A stretch of 64,000 nt of DNA from Antedon mediterranea (GCF_964355755.1 NC_092673.1:10423001-10487000), one strand, 5' to 3'. Positions 35,301 to 49,700 are shown, counted from the first letter of the stretch. Notes: a model not told the origin generated them from the sequence alone. Numbers and translations are program-made.

Positions 35301-37860
35301 TCGCTGATCTATCTCTCTCTCGCTGATCTATCTCTCTCGCTGATCTATCTCTCTCTCGCTGATCTATCTCTCTCTCTCGCTGATCTATCTCTCTCTCTCG
35401 CTGATCTATCTCTCTCTCTCTCTCGCTGATCTATCTCTCTCTCGCTGATCTATCTCTCTCTCGCTGATCTATCTCTCTCGCTGATCTGTCTCTCTCTCGC
35501 TTATCTATCTCTCTCTCGCTGATCTAGCTCTCTCTCGCTGATCTATCTCTCTCTCGCTGATCTATCTCTCTCTCACTTATCTATCTCTCTCTCGCTGATC
35601 TACCTCTCTCTCGCTGATCTATCTCTCTCTCTCGCTGATCTATCTCTCTCTCGCTGATATATCTCTCTCTCGCTGATCTAACTCTCTCGCTGATCTATCT
35701 CTCTCTCGCTGATCTATATCTCTCTCGCTGATCTTTCTCTCTTTCGCTGATCTATCTCTCTCTCGCTGATCTATCTCTCTCTCGCTGATCTATCACTCTC
35801 TCTCTCGCTGATCTATCTCTCTCTCTCTCGCTGATCTATCTCTCTCTCGCTGATCTATCTCTCTCTCGCTGATCTATCTCTCTCTTTCTCTCGCTGATCT
35901 ATCTCTCTCTTTCTCTCGCTGATCTATCTCTCTCTCTCGCTGATCTATCTCTCTCTCGCTGATCTATCTCTCTCTCGCGGATCTATATCTCTCTCGCTGA
36001 TCTATCTCTCTCTCGCTGATCTTTCTCTCTCTCTGGCTGATCTATCTTTCTCTCGCTGATCTATCTCTCTCGCTGATCTATCTCTCTCTCGCTGATCCAT
36101 CTCTCTCTCTCGCTGATCTATCTCTTTCTCGCTGATCTATCTTTCTCTCGCTGATCTATCTCTCTCTCTCTCTCGCTGATCTATCTCTCTCTCTCGCTGA
36201 TCTATCTCTCTCTCGCAGATCCATCTCTCTCTCGCTGATCTACCTTTCTCTCGCTGATCTATCTCTCTCTCTCTCTCGCGCTGATCTATCTCTCTCTCGC
36301 TGATCTATCTCTCTCTCGCATATCCATCTCTCTCTCGCTGATCTATCTATCTCTCGCTGATCTATCTCCCTCGCTGTTCTATCTCTCTCTAGTTGATCTA
36401 TCTCTCTCTCGCTGATCTATCTCTCTCTCGCTGATCTATCTCTCTCTCTCTCTCGCTGATCTATCTCTCTCTCGCTGATCTATCTCTCTCTCTTGCTGAT
36501 CTATCACTCTCTCTCGCTGATCTATCTCTCTCTCGCGCTGATCTATCTCTCTTTCTCTCTCGCTGATCTATCTCTATCTCTCACTGATCTATCTCTCTCT
36601 CGCGCTGATCTATCTCTCTCTCGCTGATCTATATCTAGCTCTCTGTCGCTGATCTATCTCTAGCTTTCTCTCGCTGATCTATCTCTCTCTGTCACTTATC
36701 TATCTCTCTCTGTCGCTGATCTATCTCTCTCTGTCGCTGATCTATCTTCCTCTGTCGCTGATCTATCTCTCTCTGTCGCTGATCTATCTCTCTCTGTCCC
36801 TGATCTATCTCTCTCTGTCGCTGATCTATCTCTCTATCTCTCTCTCGCTGATCTATCTCTCTCGCTGATCTATCTCTCTCTCGCTGATCTATCTCTCTCG
36901 TTGATCTATCTCTCTCTCTCTCTCTGATTTATCTCTCTCTCGATTATCTATCTCTCTGGCTGATCTATCTCTCTCTCTCGCTGATCTATCTCTCTCTCGC
37001 TGATCTATCTCTCTCTCGCTGATCTATCTCTCTCTCGCTGATCTATCTCTCACTCGCTGATCTATCTCTCTCTCGCTGATTTATCTCTCTCTAGCTGATC
37101 TATCTCTCTCTCTCGCTGATCTATCTCTCTCTCTCGCTGATCTATCTCTCTCTCGCTGATCTATATCTCTCTCGCTGATCTTTCTCTCTTTCGCTGATCT
37201 ATCTCTCTCTCGCTGATCTATCTCTCTCTCGCTGATCTATCACTCTCTCTCTCGCTGATCTATCTCTCTCTCTCTCGCTGATCTATCTCTCTCTCGCTGA
37301 TCTATCTCTCTCTCGCTGATCTATCTCTCTCTTTCTCTCGCTGATCTATCTCTCTTTTTCTCTCGCTGATCTATCTCTCTCTCTCGCTGATCTATCTCTC
37401 TCTCGCTGATCTATCTCTCTCTCGCGGATCTATATCTCTCTCGCTGATCTATCTCTCTCTCTCTCGCTGATCTATCTCTAGCTCTCTCTCGCTGATCTAT
37501 CTCTCTCTCTCTCTGACGCTGATCTATCTCTCTCTGTTGCTGATCTATCTATCTCTGTCGCTGATCTATCTCTCTCTCTCTCTCTCTGTCGCTGATCTAT
37601 CTCTCTCTCGCTGATCTATCTCTCCTCCTCGCTGATCTATCTCTCTCTCTCTCGCTGATCTATCTCTCTCTCTCGCTGATCTATATATATCTCTCTCTCT
37701 CTCTCGCTGATCTATCTCTCTCTCGCTGATCTCTCTCTCTCTCGCTGATCTATCTCTCTCGCTGATCTATCTCTCTCTCGCTGATCTATCTCTCTCTTGC
37801 TGATCTATCTCTCTCTCACAGATATCTCTCTCTCGCTGATCTATCTCTCTCTCTCGCTGA

Positions 37861-37905
<45 letters not shown>

Positions 37906-40900
37906 TCTATCTCTCTCTCGCTGATCTATCTCTCACTCGCTGATCTATCTATCTCTCTCTCGCTGTTCTATCTATCTCTCTCTCTCGCTGATCTATCTAT
38001 CTCTCGCTGATATATCTATCTCTCTCTCGCTCATCTATCTCTCTCTCGCTGATCTATCTATCTCTCTCTCGCTGATCTATCTCTCTCTCGCTGATCTATC
38101 TATCTCTCTCTCGGTGATCTATCTCTCCCCCGCTGATCTATCTCTCTCTCGCTAATCTATCTCTCTCTCGCTGATCTATCTCTCTCTCTCGCTGATCTAT
38201 CTCTCTCTCGCTGATCTATCTCTCTCTCGCTGATCTATCTCTCTCTCGCTGATCTATCTCTCTCTCGCTGATCTATCACTCTCTCTCGCTGATCTATCTC
38301 TCTCTTTCGCTGATCTATCTCTCTCTCTCGCTGATCTATCTCTCACTCTCGCTGATCTATCTCTCTCTCTCTCTCGCTGATCTATCTCTCTCTCGCTGAT
38401 CTATCTCTTTCTCTCGCTGATATATATCTCTCTCTCTCACTGATCTATCTCTCTCTCTTGCTGATCTATCTCTCTCTCTCGCTGATCTATCTCTCTCTCT
38501 CGCTGATCTATCTCTCTCTGTCGCTGATCTATCTCTCTCTCTGTCGCTGATCTATCTCTCTCTCTCGCTGATCTATCTCTCTCTCGCTGATCTATCTCTC
38601 TCTCGCTGATCTATCTCTCTCTGTCGCTGATCTATCTCTCTCGCTGATCTATCTCTCTCTCGCTGATCTATCTCTCTCTCTCTCTCGCTGGTCTATCTCT
38701 CTCTCGCTGATCTATCTCTCTCTCTCACTGATCTATCTCTCTCTCTCGCTGATCTATCTCTCTCTCTCGCTGATCTATCTCTCTCTCTCGCTGATCTATC
38801 TCTCTCTCGCGCTGATCTATCTCTCTCTCTCGCTGATCTATCTCTCTCGCTGATCTATCTCTCTCTCGCTGATCTATCTCTCTCTCGCTGATCTATCTCT
38901 CTCTCGCTGATCTATCTCTCTCTCTCGCTGATCTATCACTCTCTCTCGCTGATCTATCTCTCTCTCTCGCTGATCTATCTCTCTCTCTCTCTCGCTGATC
39001 TATCTCTCTCTCGCGCTGATCTATCTCTCTCTCTCGCTGATCTATCTCTCTCTCTCGCTGATCTATCTCTCTCTCTGACGCTGATCTATCTCTCTCTGTC
39101 GCTGATCTATCTCTAGCTCTCTCTCGCTGATCTATCTCTCTCTCTGACGCTGATCTATCCCTCTCTGTCGCTGATCTATCTCTCTCTGTCGCTGATCTAT
39201 CTCTCTCTCTGTCGCTGATCTATCTCTCCTCCTCGCTGATCTATCTCTCTCTCTCGCTGATCTATCTCTCTCTCTCTCTCTCGCTGATCTAACTCTCTCT
39301 CTCGCTGATCTATCTCTCTCTCTCTCTCTCGCTGATCTATCTCTCTCTCGCTGATCTATCTCTCTCTCGCTGATCTATCTCTCTCTCTCGCTGATCTATC
39401 TCTCTCTCGCTGATCTATCTCTCTCTCGCTGATCTATCTCTCTCTCTCTCGCTGATCTATCACTCTCTCTCTCGCTGATCTATCTCTCTCTCTCTCGCTG
39501 ATCTATCTCTCTCTCTCGCTGATCTATCTCTCTTTGTCGCTGATCTATCTCTCTCTCTGTCGCTGATCTATCTCTCTCTCTCGCTGATCTATCTCTCTCT
39601 CGCTGATCTATCTCTCTCTCGCTGATATATCTCTCTCTGTCGCTGATCTATCTCTCTCGCTGATCTATCTCTCTCTCGCTGATCGATCTCTCTCTCTCGC
39701 TGGTCTATCTTTCTCTCGCTGATCTATCTCTCTCTCTCACTGATCTATCTCTCTCTCTCGCTGATCCATCTCTCTCTCTCGCTGATCTATCTCTCTCTCT
39801 CGCTGATCTATCTCTCTCTCGCGCTGAGCTATCTCTCTCTCGCAGATCTATCTCTCTCGCTGATCTATCTCTCTCGCTGATCTATCTCTCTCTCGCTGAT
39901 CTATCTCTCTCTCGCTGATCTATCACTCTCTCTCGCTGATCTATCTCTCTCTCTCGCTGATCTATCTCTCTCTCTCTCTCTCTCGCTGATCTATCTCTCT
40001 CTCGCGCTGATCTATCTCTCTCTCTCTCGCTGATCTATCACTCTCTCTCGCTGATCTATCTCTCTCTCTCTCGCTGATCTATCTCTCTCTCTCGCTGATC
40101 TATCTCTCTTTGTCGCTGATCTATCTCTCTCTCTGTCGCTGATCTATCTCTCTCTCTCGCTGATCTATCTCTCTCTCGCTGATCTATCTCTCTCTCGCTG
40201 ATATATCTCTCTCTGTCGCTGATCTATCTCTCTCGCTGATCTATCTCTCTCTCGCTGATCTATCTCTCTCTCGCTGATCTATCTCTCTCTCGCTGATCTA
40301 TCTCTCTCTCGCTGATCTATCTCTCTCTCGCTGATCTATCTCTCTCTCTCGCTGATCTATCTCTCTCTCGCTGATCTATATTTCTCTCGCTGATCTATCT
40401 CTCTCTCGCTGATCTATCTCTCTCTCGCTGATATGTCTCTCTCTCGCTGATCTATCTCCCTCTCGCTGATCTAACTCTCCCCCGCTGATCTATCTCTCTC
40501 TCGCTAATCTATCTCTCTCTCGCTGATCTATCTCTCTCTCTCTCGCTGATCTATCTCTCTCCCTGATCTATCTCTCTCTCGCTGATCTCTCTCTCGCTGA
40601 TCTATCTCTCTCTCGCTGATCTATCTATCTCTCGCTGATCTATCTCTCTCTCGCTGATCTATCACTCTCTCTCGCTGATCTATCTCTCTCTCTCGCTGAT
40701 CTATCTCTCTCTCTCTCGCTGATCTATCTCTCTCTCGCTGATCTATCTCTCTCGCTGATCTATCTCTCTCTCGCTGATCTATCTCTCTCTCTCTCTCGCT
40801 GATCTATCTCTCTCTCGCTGATCTGTCTCTCTCTCGCTGATCTATCTCTCTCTCGCTGATCTATCTCTCTCTCGCTGATCTATCTCTCTCTCGCTGATCT

Positions 40901-43900
40901 ATCTCTCTCTCGCTTATCTATTTCTCTCTCTCGCTGATCTACCTCTCTCTCGCTGATCTATCTCTCTCTCTCGCTGATCTATCTCTCTCTCGCTGATATA
41001 TCTCTCACTCGCTGATCTAACTCTCTCGCTGATCTATCTCTCTCTCGCTGATCTATCTCTTTCTCGCTGATCTATCTCTCTCTCGCTGATCTATCTCTCT
41101 CTCGCTGATCTATCTCTCTCTCGCTGATCTATCTCTCTCTCGCTGATCAATCTCTCTCTCGCTGATCTATCTCTCTCTCGCAGATCTATCACTCTCTCTC
41201 GCTGATCTATCTCTCTCTCTCTCTCGCTGATCTATCTCTCTCTCTCGCTGATCTATCTCTCTCTCGCTGATCTATCTCTCTCGCTGATCTATCTCTCTCT
41301 CGCTGATCTATCTCTCTCTCTCTCGCTGATCTATTTCTCTCTCGCTGATCTATCTCTCTCTCGCTGATCTATCTCTCTCTCTCGCTGATCTATATCTCTC
41401 TCGCTGATCTATCTCTCTCTCGCTGATCTTTCTCTCTCTCTGGCTGATCTATCTCTCTCTCGCTGATCTATCTCTCTCGCTGATCTATCTCTCTCTCGCT
41501 GATCTATCTCTCTCTCTCGCTGATCTATCTCTCTCTCGCTGATCTATATTTCTCTCGCTGATCTATCTCTCTCTCTCGCGCTGATCTATCTCTCTCTCGC
41601 TGATCTATCTCTCTCTCGCAGATCCATCTCTCTCTCGCTGATCTATCTCTCTCTCGCTGATCTATCTCCCTCGCTGTTCTATCTCTCTCTAGTTGATCTA
41701 TCTCTCTCTCGCTGATCTATCTCTCTCTCGCTGATCTATCTCTCTCGCTGATCTATATCTCTCTCGCTGATCTATCTCTCTCTCTCTCTCGCTGATCTAT
41801 CTCTCTCTCGCTGATCTGTCTCTCTCTCGCTGATCTATCTCTCTCTCGCTGATCTATCTCTCTCTCGCTGATCTATCTCTCTCTCGCTGATCTATCTCTC
41901 TCTCGCTTATCTATCTCTCTCTCTCGCTGATCTACCTCTCTCTCGCTGATCTATCTCTCTCTCTCGCTGATCTATCTCTCTCTCGCTGATATATCTCTCT
42001 CTCGCTGATCTAACTCTCTCGCTGATCTATCTCTCTCTCGCTGATCTATCTCTTTCTCGCTGATCTATCTCTCTCTCTCGCTGATCTATCTCTCTCTCGC
42101 TGATCTATCTCTCTCTCTCGCTGATCTATCTCTCTCTCGCTGATCTAACTCTCTCGCTGATCTATCTCTCTCTCGCTGATCTATCTCTCTCTCTCTCTCG
42201 CTGATCTATCTCTCCCTCGCTGATCTATCTCTCTCTCGCTGATCTATCTCTCTCTCGCTGATCTGTCTCTCTCTCGCTGATCTATCTCTCTCTCGCTGAT
42301 CTATCTCTCTCTCGCTGATCTATCTCTCTCTCGCTGATCTATCTCTCTCTCGCTTATCTATCTCTCTCTCGCTGATCTACCTCTCTCTCGCTGATCTATC
42401 TCTCTCTCTCGTTTATCTATCTCTCTCTCTCGCTGATATATCTCTCTCTCGCTGATCTAACTCTCTCACTGATCTATCTCTCTCTCGCTGATCTATCTCT
42501 TTCTCGCTGATCTATCTCTCTCTCGCTGATCTATCACTCTCTCGCTGATCTATCTCTCCCTCGCTGATCTATCTCTCTCTCGCTGATCTATCTCTCTCTC
42601 GCTGATCTATCTCTCTCTCGCTGATCTATCACTCTCTCTCGCTGATCTATCTCTCTCTCTCTCTCGCTGATCTATCTCTCTCTCTCGCTGATCTATCTCT
42701 CTCTCGCTGATCTATCTCTCTCGCTGATCTATCTCTCTCTCGCTGATCTATCTCTCTCACTCTCTCGCTGATCTTTCTCTCTCTCGCTGATCTATCTCTC
42801 TCTCGCTGATCTATCTCTCTCTCGCTGATCTGTCTCTCTCTCGCTGATCTATCTCTCTCTCAATGATCTATCTCTCTCTCGCTGATCTATCTCTCTCTCG
42901 CTGATCTATCTCTCTCTCGCTTATCTATCTCTCTCTCTCGCTGATCTACCTCTCTCTCGCTGATCTATCTCTCTCTCTCGCTGATCTATCTCTCTCTCGC
43001 TGATATATCTCTCTCTCGCTGATCTAACTTTCTCGCTGATCTATCTCTCTCTCGCTGATCTATCTCTTTTTCGCTGATCTATCTCTCTCTCGCTGATCTA
43101 TCACTCTCTCGCTGATCTATCTCTCCCTCGCTGATCTATCTCTCTCTCGCTGATCTATCTCTCTCTCGCTGATCTATCTCTCTCTCTCGCTGATCTATCA
43201 CTCTCTCTCGCTGATCTATCTCTCTCTCTCGCTGATCTATCTCTCTCTCTCGCTGATCTATCTCTCTCTCGCTGATCTATCTCTCTCGCTGATCTATCTC
43301 TCTCTCGCTGATCTATCTCTCTCACTCTCGCGCTGATCTATCTCTCTCTCGCTGATCTATCCCTCTCTCGCAGATCCATCTCTCTCTCGCTGATCTATCT
43401 CTCTCTCGCTGATCTATCTCCCTCGCTGTTCTATCTCTCTAGTTGATCTATCTCTCTCTCGCTGATCTATCTCTCTCTCGCTGATCTATCTCTCTCTCTC
43501 GCTGATCTATCTCTCTCTCTCTCGCTGATCTATCTCTCTCTCGCTGATCTATCTCTCTCTCTTGCTGATCTATCACTCTCTCTCGCTGATCTATCTCTCT
43601 CTCGCGCTGATCTATCTCTCTCTCTCTCGCTGATCTATCTCTATCTCTCACTGATCTATCTTTCTCTCTCGCTGATCTATCTCTCTCTCCCGCTGATCTA
43701 TCTCTAGCTCTCTGTCGCTGATCTATCTCTAGCTCTCTCTCGCTGATCTATCTCTCTCTGTCGCTGATCTATCTCCCTCTGTCGCTGATCTATCTCTCTC
43801 TGTCGCTGATCTATCTCTCTCTGTCGCTGATCTATCTCTCTATCTCTCTCTCGCTGATCTATCTCTCTCGCTGATCTATCTCTCTCTCGCTGATCTATCT

Positions 43901-45391
43901 CTCTCTCGCTGATCTATCTTTCTCTCGCTGATCTATCTCTCTCTCGCTTATCTATCTCTCTCTCGCTGATCTAGCTCTCTCTCGCTGATCTATCTCTCTC
44001 TCGCTGATCTATCTCTCTCTCGCTGATATATCTCTCTCTCGCTGATCTAACTCTCTCGCTGATCTATCTCTCTCTCGCTGATCTATCTCTTTCTCGCTGA
44101 TCTATCTCTCTCTCGCTGATCTATCTCTCTCTCGCTGATCTATCTCTCTCTCGCTGATCTATCTCTCTCTCGCTGATCTATCTCTCTCTCTCGCTGATCT
44201 ATCTCTCTCTCGCTGATCTATATTTCTCTCGCTGATCTATCTCTCTCTCGCTGATCTATCTCTCTCTCGCTGATATGTCTCTCTCTCGCTGATCTATCTC
44301 CCTCTCGCTGAACTAACTCTCCCCCGCTGATCTATCTCTCTCTCGCTAATCTATCTCTCTCTCGCTGATCTATCTCTCTCTCTCTCGCTGATCTATCTCT
44401 CTCCCTGATCTATCTCTCTCTCGCTGATCTCTCTCTCGCTGATCTATCTCTCTCTCGCTGATCTATCTATCTCTCGCTGATCTATCTCTCTCTCGCTGAT
44501 CTATCACTCTCTCTCGCTGATCTATCTCTCTCTCTCGCTGATCTATCTCTCTCTCTCTCTCGCTGATCTATCTCTCTCTCGCTGATCTATCTCTCTCTCT
44601 CTCGCTGATCTATCTCTCTCTCGCTGATCTGTCTCTCTCTCGCTGATCTATCTCTCTCTCGCTGATCTATCTCTCTCTCGCTGATCTATCTCTCTCTCGC
44701 TGATCTATCTCTCTCTCGCTTATCTATCTCTCTCTCTCGCTGATCTACCTCTCTCTCGCTGATCTATCTCTCTCTCTCGCTGATCTATCTCTCTCTCGCT
44801 GATATATCTCTCTCTCGCTGATCTAACTCTCTCGCTGATCTATCTCTCTCTCGCTGATCTATCTCTTTCTCGCTGATCTATCTCTCTCTCGCTGATCTAT
44901 CTCTCTCTCGCTGATCTATCTCTCTCTCGCTGATCTATCTCTCTCTCGCTGATCTATCTCTCTCTCGCTGATCTATCTCTCTCTCGCTTATCTATCTCTC
45001 TCTCGCTGATCTACCTCTCTCTCGCTGATCTATCTCTCTCTCTCGTTTATCTATCTCTCTCTCTCGCTGATATATCTCTCTCTCGCTGATCTAACTCTCT
45101 CGCTGATCTATCTCTCTCTCGCTGATCTATCTCTTTCTCGCTGATCTATCTCTCTCTCGCTGATCTATCACTCTCTCGCTGATCTATCTCTCCCTCGCTG
45201 ATCTATCTCTCTCTCTCGCTGATCTATCTCTCTCTCGCTGATCTATCTCTCTCTCGCTGATCTATCACTCTCTCTCGCTGATCTATCTCTCTCTCTCTCT
45301 CGCTGATCTATCTCTCTCTCTCGCTGATCTATCTCTCTCTCGCTGATCTATCTCTCTCGCTGATCTATCTCTCTCTCGCTGATCTATCTCT
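32330..45391. repeat. ~13.1-kb duplicated block, copy 2
   Basis: Near-identical to 18,650-31,737. Differences I saw: GTCGCT to GTCACT at 32,531; +2 nt CT at ~33,643; CTCTCG to CTTTCTCG at ~36,125; CTCG to CTGG at ~36,958; (TC)18 for (TC)20; two extra units near 39,765-39,800; CTAT to CTAA at ~42,147; and loss of about two units near 44,590. Most are CT-step or whole-unit indels. Copy 2 continues past the end of copy 1 with the CTCACTCTCTCG/GATCTTTC group at ~45,393. Confidence 0.92.
42400..44090. repeat. ~2.63-kb-spaced duplication, copy 1
   Basis: CTCGTTTATC, CTCACTCTCTCG, CAATGATC (42,862), CTTTTTCG, the B cassette (TAGTTG 43440) and the C run (TAGCTC 43705) recur in order to the right: TTTATC 45046, CAATGATC ~45,498, TAGTTG 46072, TAGCTC 46339. 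The offset is 2632-2636 bp. Confidence 0.85.
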
Positions 45392-46720
45392 CTCACTCTC
45401 TCGCTGATCTTTCTCTCTCTCGCTGATCTATCTCTCTCTCGCTGATCTATCTCTCTCTCGCTGATCTGTCTCTCTCTCGCTGATCTATCTCTCTCTCAAT
45501 GATCTATCTCTCTCTCGCTGATCTATCTCTCTCTCGCTGATCTATCTCTCTCTCGCTGATCTACCTCTCTCTCGCTGATCTATCTCTCTCTCTCGCTGAT
45601 CTATCTCTCTCTCGCTGATATATCTCTCTCTCGCTGATCTAACTCTCTCGCTGATCTATCTCTCTCTCGCTGATCTATCTCTTTTTCGCTGATCTATCTC
45701 TCTCTCGCTGATCTATCACTCTCTCGCTGATCTATCTCTCCCTCGCTGATCTATCTCTCTCTCGCTGATCTATCTCTCTCTCGCTGATCTATCTCTCTCT
45801 CGCTGATCTATCTCTCTCTCGCTGATCTATCACTCTCTCTCGCTGATCTATCTCTCTCTCTCGCTGATCTATCTCTCTCTCTCGCTGATCTATCTCTCTC
45901 TCGCTGATCTATCTCTCTCGCTGATCTATCTCTCTCTCGCTGATCTATCTCTCTCACTCTCGCGCTGATCTATCTCTCTCTCGCTGATCTATCCCTCTCT
46001 CGCAGATCCATCTCTCTCTCGCTGATCTATCTCTCTCTCGCTAATCTATCTCCCTCGCTGTTCTATCTCTCTAGTTGATCTATCTCTCTCTCGCTGATCT
46101 ATCTCTCTCTCGCTGATCTATCTCTCTCTCTCTTGCTGATCTATCTCTCTCTCTCTCGCTGATCTATCTCTCTCTCGCTGATCTATCTCTCTCTCTTGCT
46201 GATCTATCACTCTCTCTCGCTGATCTATCTCTCTCTCGCGCTGATCTATCTCTCTCTCTCTCGCTGATCTATCTCTATCTCTCACTGATCTATCTCTCTC
46301 TCTCGCTGATCTATCTCTCTCTCCCGCTGATCTATCTCTAGCTCTCTGTCGCTGATCTATCTCTAGCTCTCTCTCGCTGATCTATCTCTCTCTGTCGCTG
46401 ATCTATCTCCCTCTGTCGCTGATCTATCTCTCTCTGTCGCTGATCTATCTCTCTCTGTCGCTGATCTATCTCTCTATCTCTCTCTCGCTGATCTATCTCT
46501 CTCGCTGATCTATCTCTCTCTCGCTGATCTATCTCTCTCTCGCTGATCTATCTCCCTCTCGCTGATCTATTTCTCTCTCGCTGATCTATCTCTCTCTCGC
46601 TGATCTATCTCTCTCGCTGATCTATCTCTCTCTCTCGCTGATCTATCTCTCTCTCGCTGATCTATCTCTCTCTCGCTGATCTATCTCTCACTCGCTGATC
46701 TATCTCTCTCTCGCTGATCT
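45040..46720. repeat. ~2.63-kb-spaced duplication, copy 2
   Basis: Counterpart of 42,400-44,090. It lacks the CGCTTATC unit of one A cassette (near 45,540 the sequence goes directly to CTACC) and has CTAATCTATCTCC instead of CTGATC before CTCCCTCG (~46,041). The array then continues in a different order. Confidence 0.85.
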
Positions 46721-49700
46721 ATCTCTCTCTCTCTCGCTGATCTATCTCTCTCTCGCTGATCTATCTCTCTCTCGCTGATCTATCACTCTCTCGCTGATCT
46801 ATCTCTCTCTCTCGCTGATCTATCTCTCTCACTGATCTATCTCTCTCTCGCTGATCTATCTCTCTCTCGCTGATCTATCTCTCTCTCGCTGATCTATCTC
46901 TCTTTCTCGCTGATCTATCACTCTCTCTCGCTGATCTATCTCTCTCTCTCTCTCGCTGATCTATCTCTCTCTCTCGCTGATCTATCTCTCTCTCGCTGAT
47001 CTATCTCTCTCGCTGATCTATCTCTCTCTCGCTGATCTATCTCTCTCTCTCTCGCTGATCTATCTCTCTCTCGCTGATCTATTTCTCTCTCGCTGATCTA
47101 TCTCTCTCTCGCTGATCTATCTCTCTCTCGCTTATCTATCTCTCTCTCGCTGATCTAGCTCTCTCTCGCTGATCTATCTCTCTCTCGCTGATCTATCTCT
47201 CTCTCGCTGATATATCTCTCTCTCGCTTATCTAACTCTCTCGCTGATCTATCTCTCTCTCGCTGATCTATCTCTTTCTCGCTGATCTATCTCTCTCTCGC
47301 TGATCTATCTCTCTCTCGCTGATCTATCTCTCTCTCGCTGATCTATCTCTCTCTCGCTGATCTATCTCTCTCTCTCGCTGATCTATCTCTCTCTCGCTGA
47401 TCTATATTTCTCTCGCTGATCTATCTCTCTCTCGCTGATCTATCTCTCTCTCGCTGATATGTCTCTCTCTCGCTGATCTATCTCCCTCTCGCTGATCTAA
47501 CTCTCCCCCGCTGATCTATCTCTCTCTCGCTAATCTATCTCTCTCTCGCTGATCTATCTCTCTCTCTCTCGCTGATCTATCTCTCTCCCTGATCTATCTC
47601 TCTCTCGCTGATCTATCTCTCTCTCGCTGATCTATCTCTCTCTCGCTGATCAATCTCTCTCTCGCTGATCTATCTCTCTCTCGCTGATCTATCACTCTCT
47701 CTCGCTGATCTATCTCTCTCTCTCGCTGATCTATCTCTCTCTCTCGCTGATCTATCTCTCTCTCGCTGATCTATCTCTCTCGCTGATCTATCTCTCTCTC
47801 GCTGATCTATCTCTCTCTCTCTCGCTGATCTATCTCTCTCTCGCTGATCTGTCTCTCTCTCGCTGATCTATCTCTCTCTCGCTGATCTATCTCTCTCTCG
47901 CTGATCTATCTCTCTCTCGCTGATCTATCTCTCTCACTCTCGCGCTGATCTATCTCTCTCTCGCTGATCTATCTCTCTCTCGCAGATCCATCTCTCTCTC
48001 GCTGATCTATCTCTCTCTCGCTGATCTATCTCCCTCGCTGTTCTATCTCTCTCTAGTTGATCTATCTCTCTCTCGCTGATCTATCTCTCTCTCTCTCTCG
48101 CTGATCTATCTCTCTCTCTCGCTGATCTATCTCTCTCTCGCTGATCTATCTCTCCCTCTCGCTGATCTATCTCTCTCGCTGATCTATCTCTCTCTCGCTG
48201 ATCTATCTCTCTCTCGCTGATCTATCTCTCTCGCTGATCTATCTCGCTCTCTCGCTGATCTATCACTCTCTCTCGCTGATCTATCTCTCTCTCTCTCGCT
48301 GATCTATCTCTCTCTCTCTCGCTGATCTATCTCTCTCTCGCTGATCTATCTCTCTCGCTGATCTATCTCTCTCTCGCTGATCTATCTCTCTCTCTCTCTC
48401 TCTCGCTGATCTATCTCTCTCTCGCTGATCTATCTCTCTCTCGCTGATCTATCTCTCACTCGCTGATCTATCTCTCACTCTCTGATCTATCTCTCTCTCG
48501 CTGATCTATCTCTCTCTCGCTGATCTATCTCTCTCGTTGATCTATCTCTCTCTCGCTGATCTATCTCTCTCTCGCTGATCTATCTTTCTCGCTGATCTAT
48601 CTCTCTCTCGCTGATCTATCTCTCTCTCTCGCTGATCTATCTCACTCTCGCTGATCTATCTCTCTCTCGCTGATCTATCTCTCTCTCGCTGATCTATCTC
48701 TCTCTCGCCGATCTATCTCTCTCTCGCTGATCTATCTCTCTCTCGCTGATCTATATCTCTCTCGCTGATCTATCTCTCTCTCGCTGATCTTTCTCTCTCT
48801 CTGGCTGATCTATCTCTCTCTCGCTGATCTATCTCTCTCGTTGATCTATCTCTCTCGCTGATCTATCTCTCTCTCGCTGATCTATCTTTCTCGCTGATCT
48901 ATCTCTCTCTCGCTGATCTATCTCTCTCTCTCGCTGATCTATCTCACTCTCGCTGACCTATCTCTCTCTCGCTGATCTATCTCTCTCTCGCTGATCTATC
49001 TCTCTCTCGCCGATCTATCTCTCTCTCGCTGATCTATCTCTCTCTCGCTGATCTATATCTCTCTCGCTGATCTATCTCTCTCTCGCTGATCTTTCTCTCT
49101 CTCTGGCTGATCTATCTCTCTCTCTCTCGCTGATCTATCTCTCTCGCTGATCTATCTCTCTCTGTCGCTGATCTATCTCTCTCTGTCGCTGATCTATCTC
49201 TCTATCTCTCTCTCGCTGATCTATCTCTCTCGCTGATCTATCTCTCTCTCTCGCTGATCTATCTCTCTCTCGCTGATCTATCTCTCTCTCGCTGATCTAT
49301 CTCTCACTCGCTGATTTATCTCTCTCTCGCTGATCTATCTCTCTCTCTCTCTCGCTGATCTATCTCTCTCTCGCTGATCTATCTCTCTCTCGCTGATCTA
49401 TCTCTCTCTCTCTCTCGCTGATCTATCTCTCTCTCGCTGATCTATCTCTCTCTCACTGATCTATCTCTCTCTCGCTGATCTGTCTCTCTCTCGCTGATCT
49501 ATCTCTCTCTCGCTGATCTATCTCTCTCTCGCTGATCTATCTCTCTCTCGCTGATCTATCTCTCTCTTGCTTATCTATATCTCTCTCGCTGATCTACCTC
49601 TCTCTCGCTGATCTATCTCTCTCTCTCTCGCTGATCTATCTCTCTCTCGCTGATATATCTCTCTCTCGCTGATCTAACTCTCTCGCTGATCTATCTCTCT

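Noticed and set aside
18650-45391. Exact copy-paste of the whole 13-kb block, implying a trivial data error
   Set aside because: Several substitutions, CT-step differences and unit gains and losses separate the copies, so it is not a literal duplicate of text. An allelic assembly duplication remains possible and is listed as a finding.
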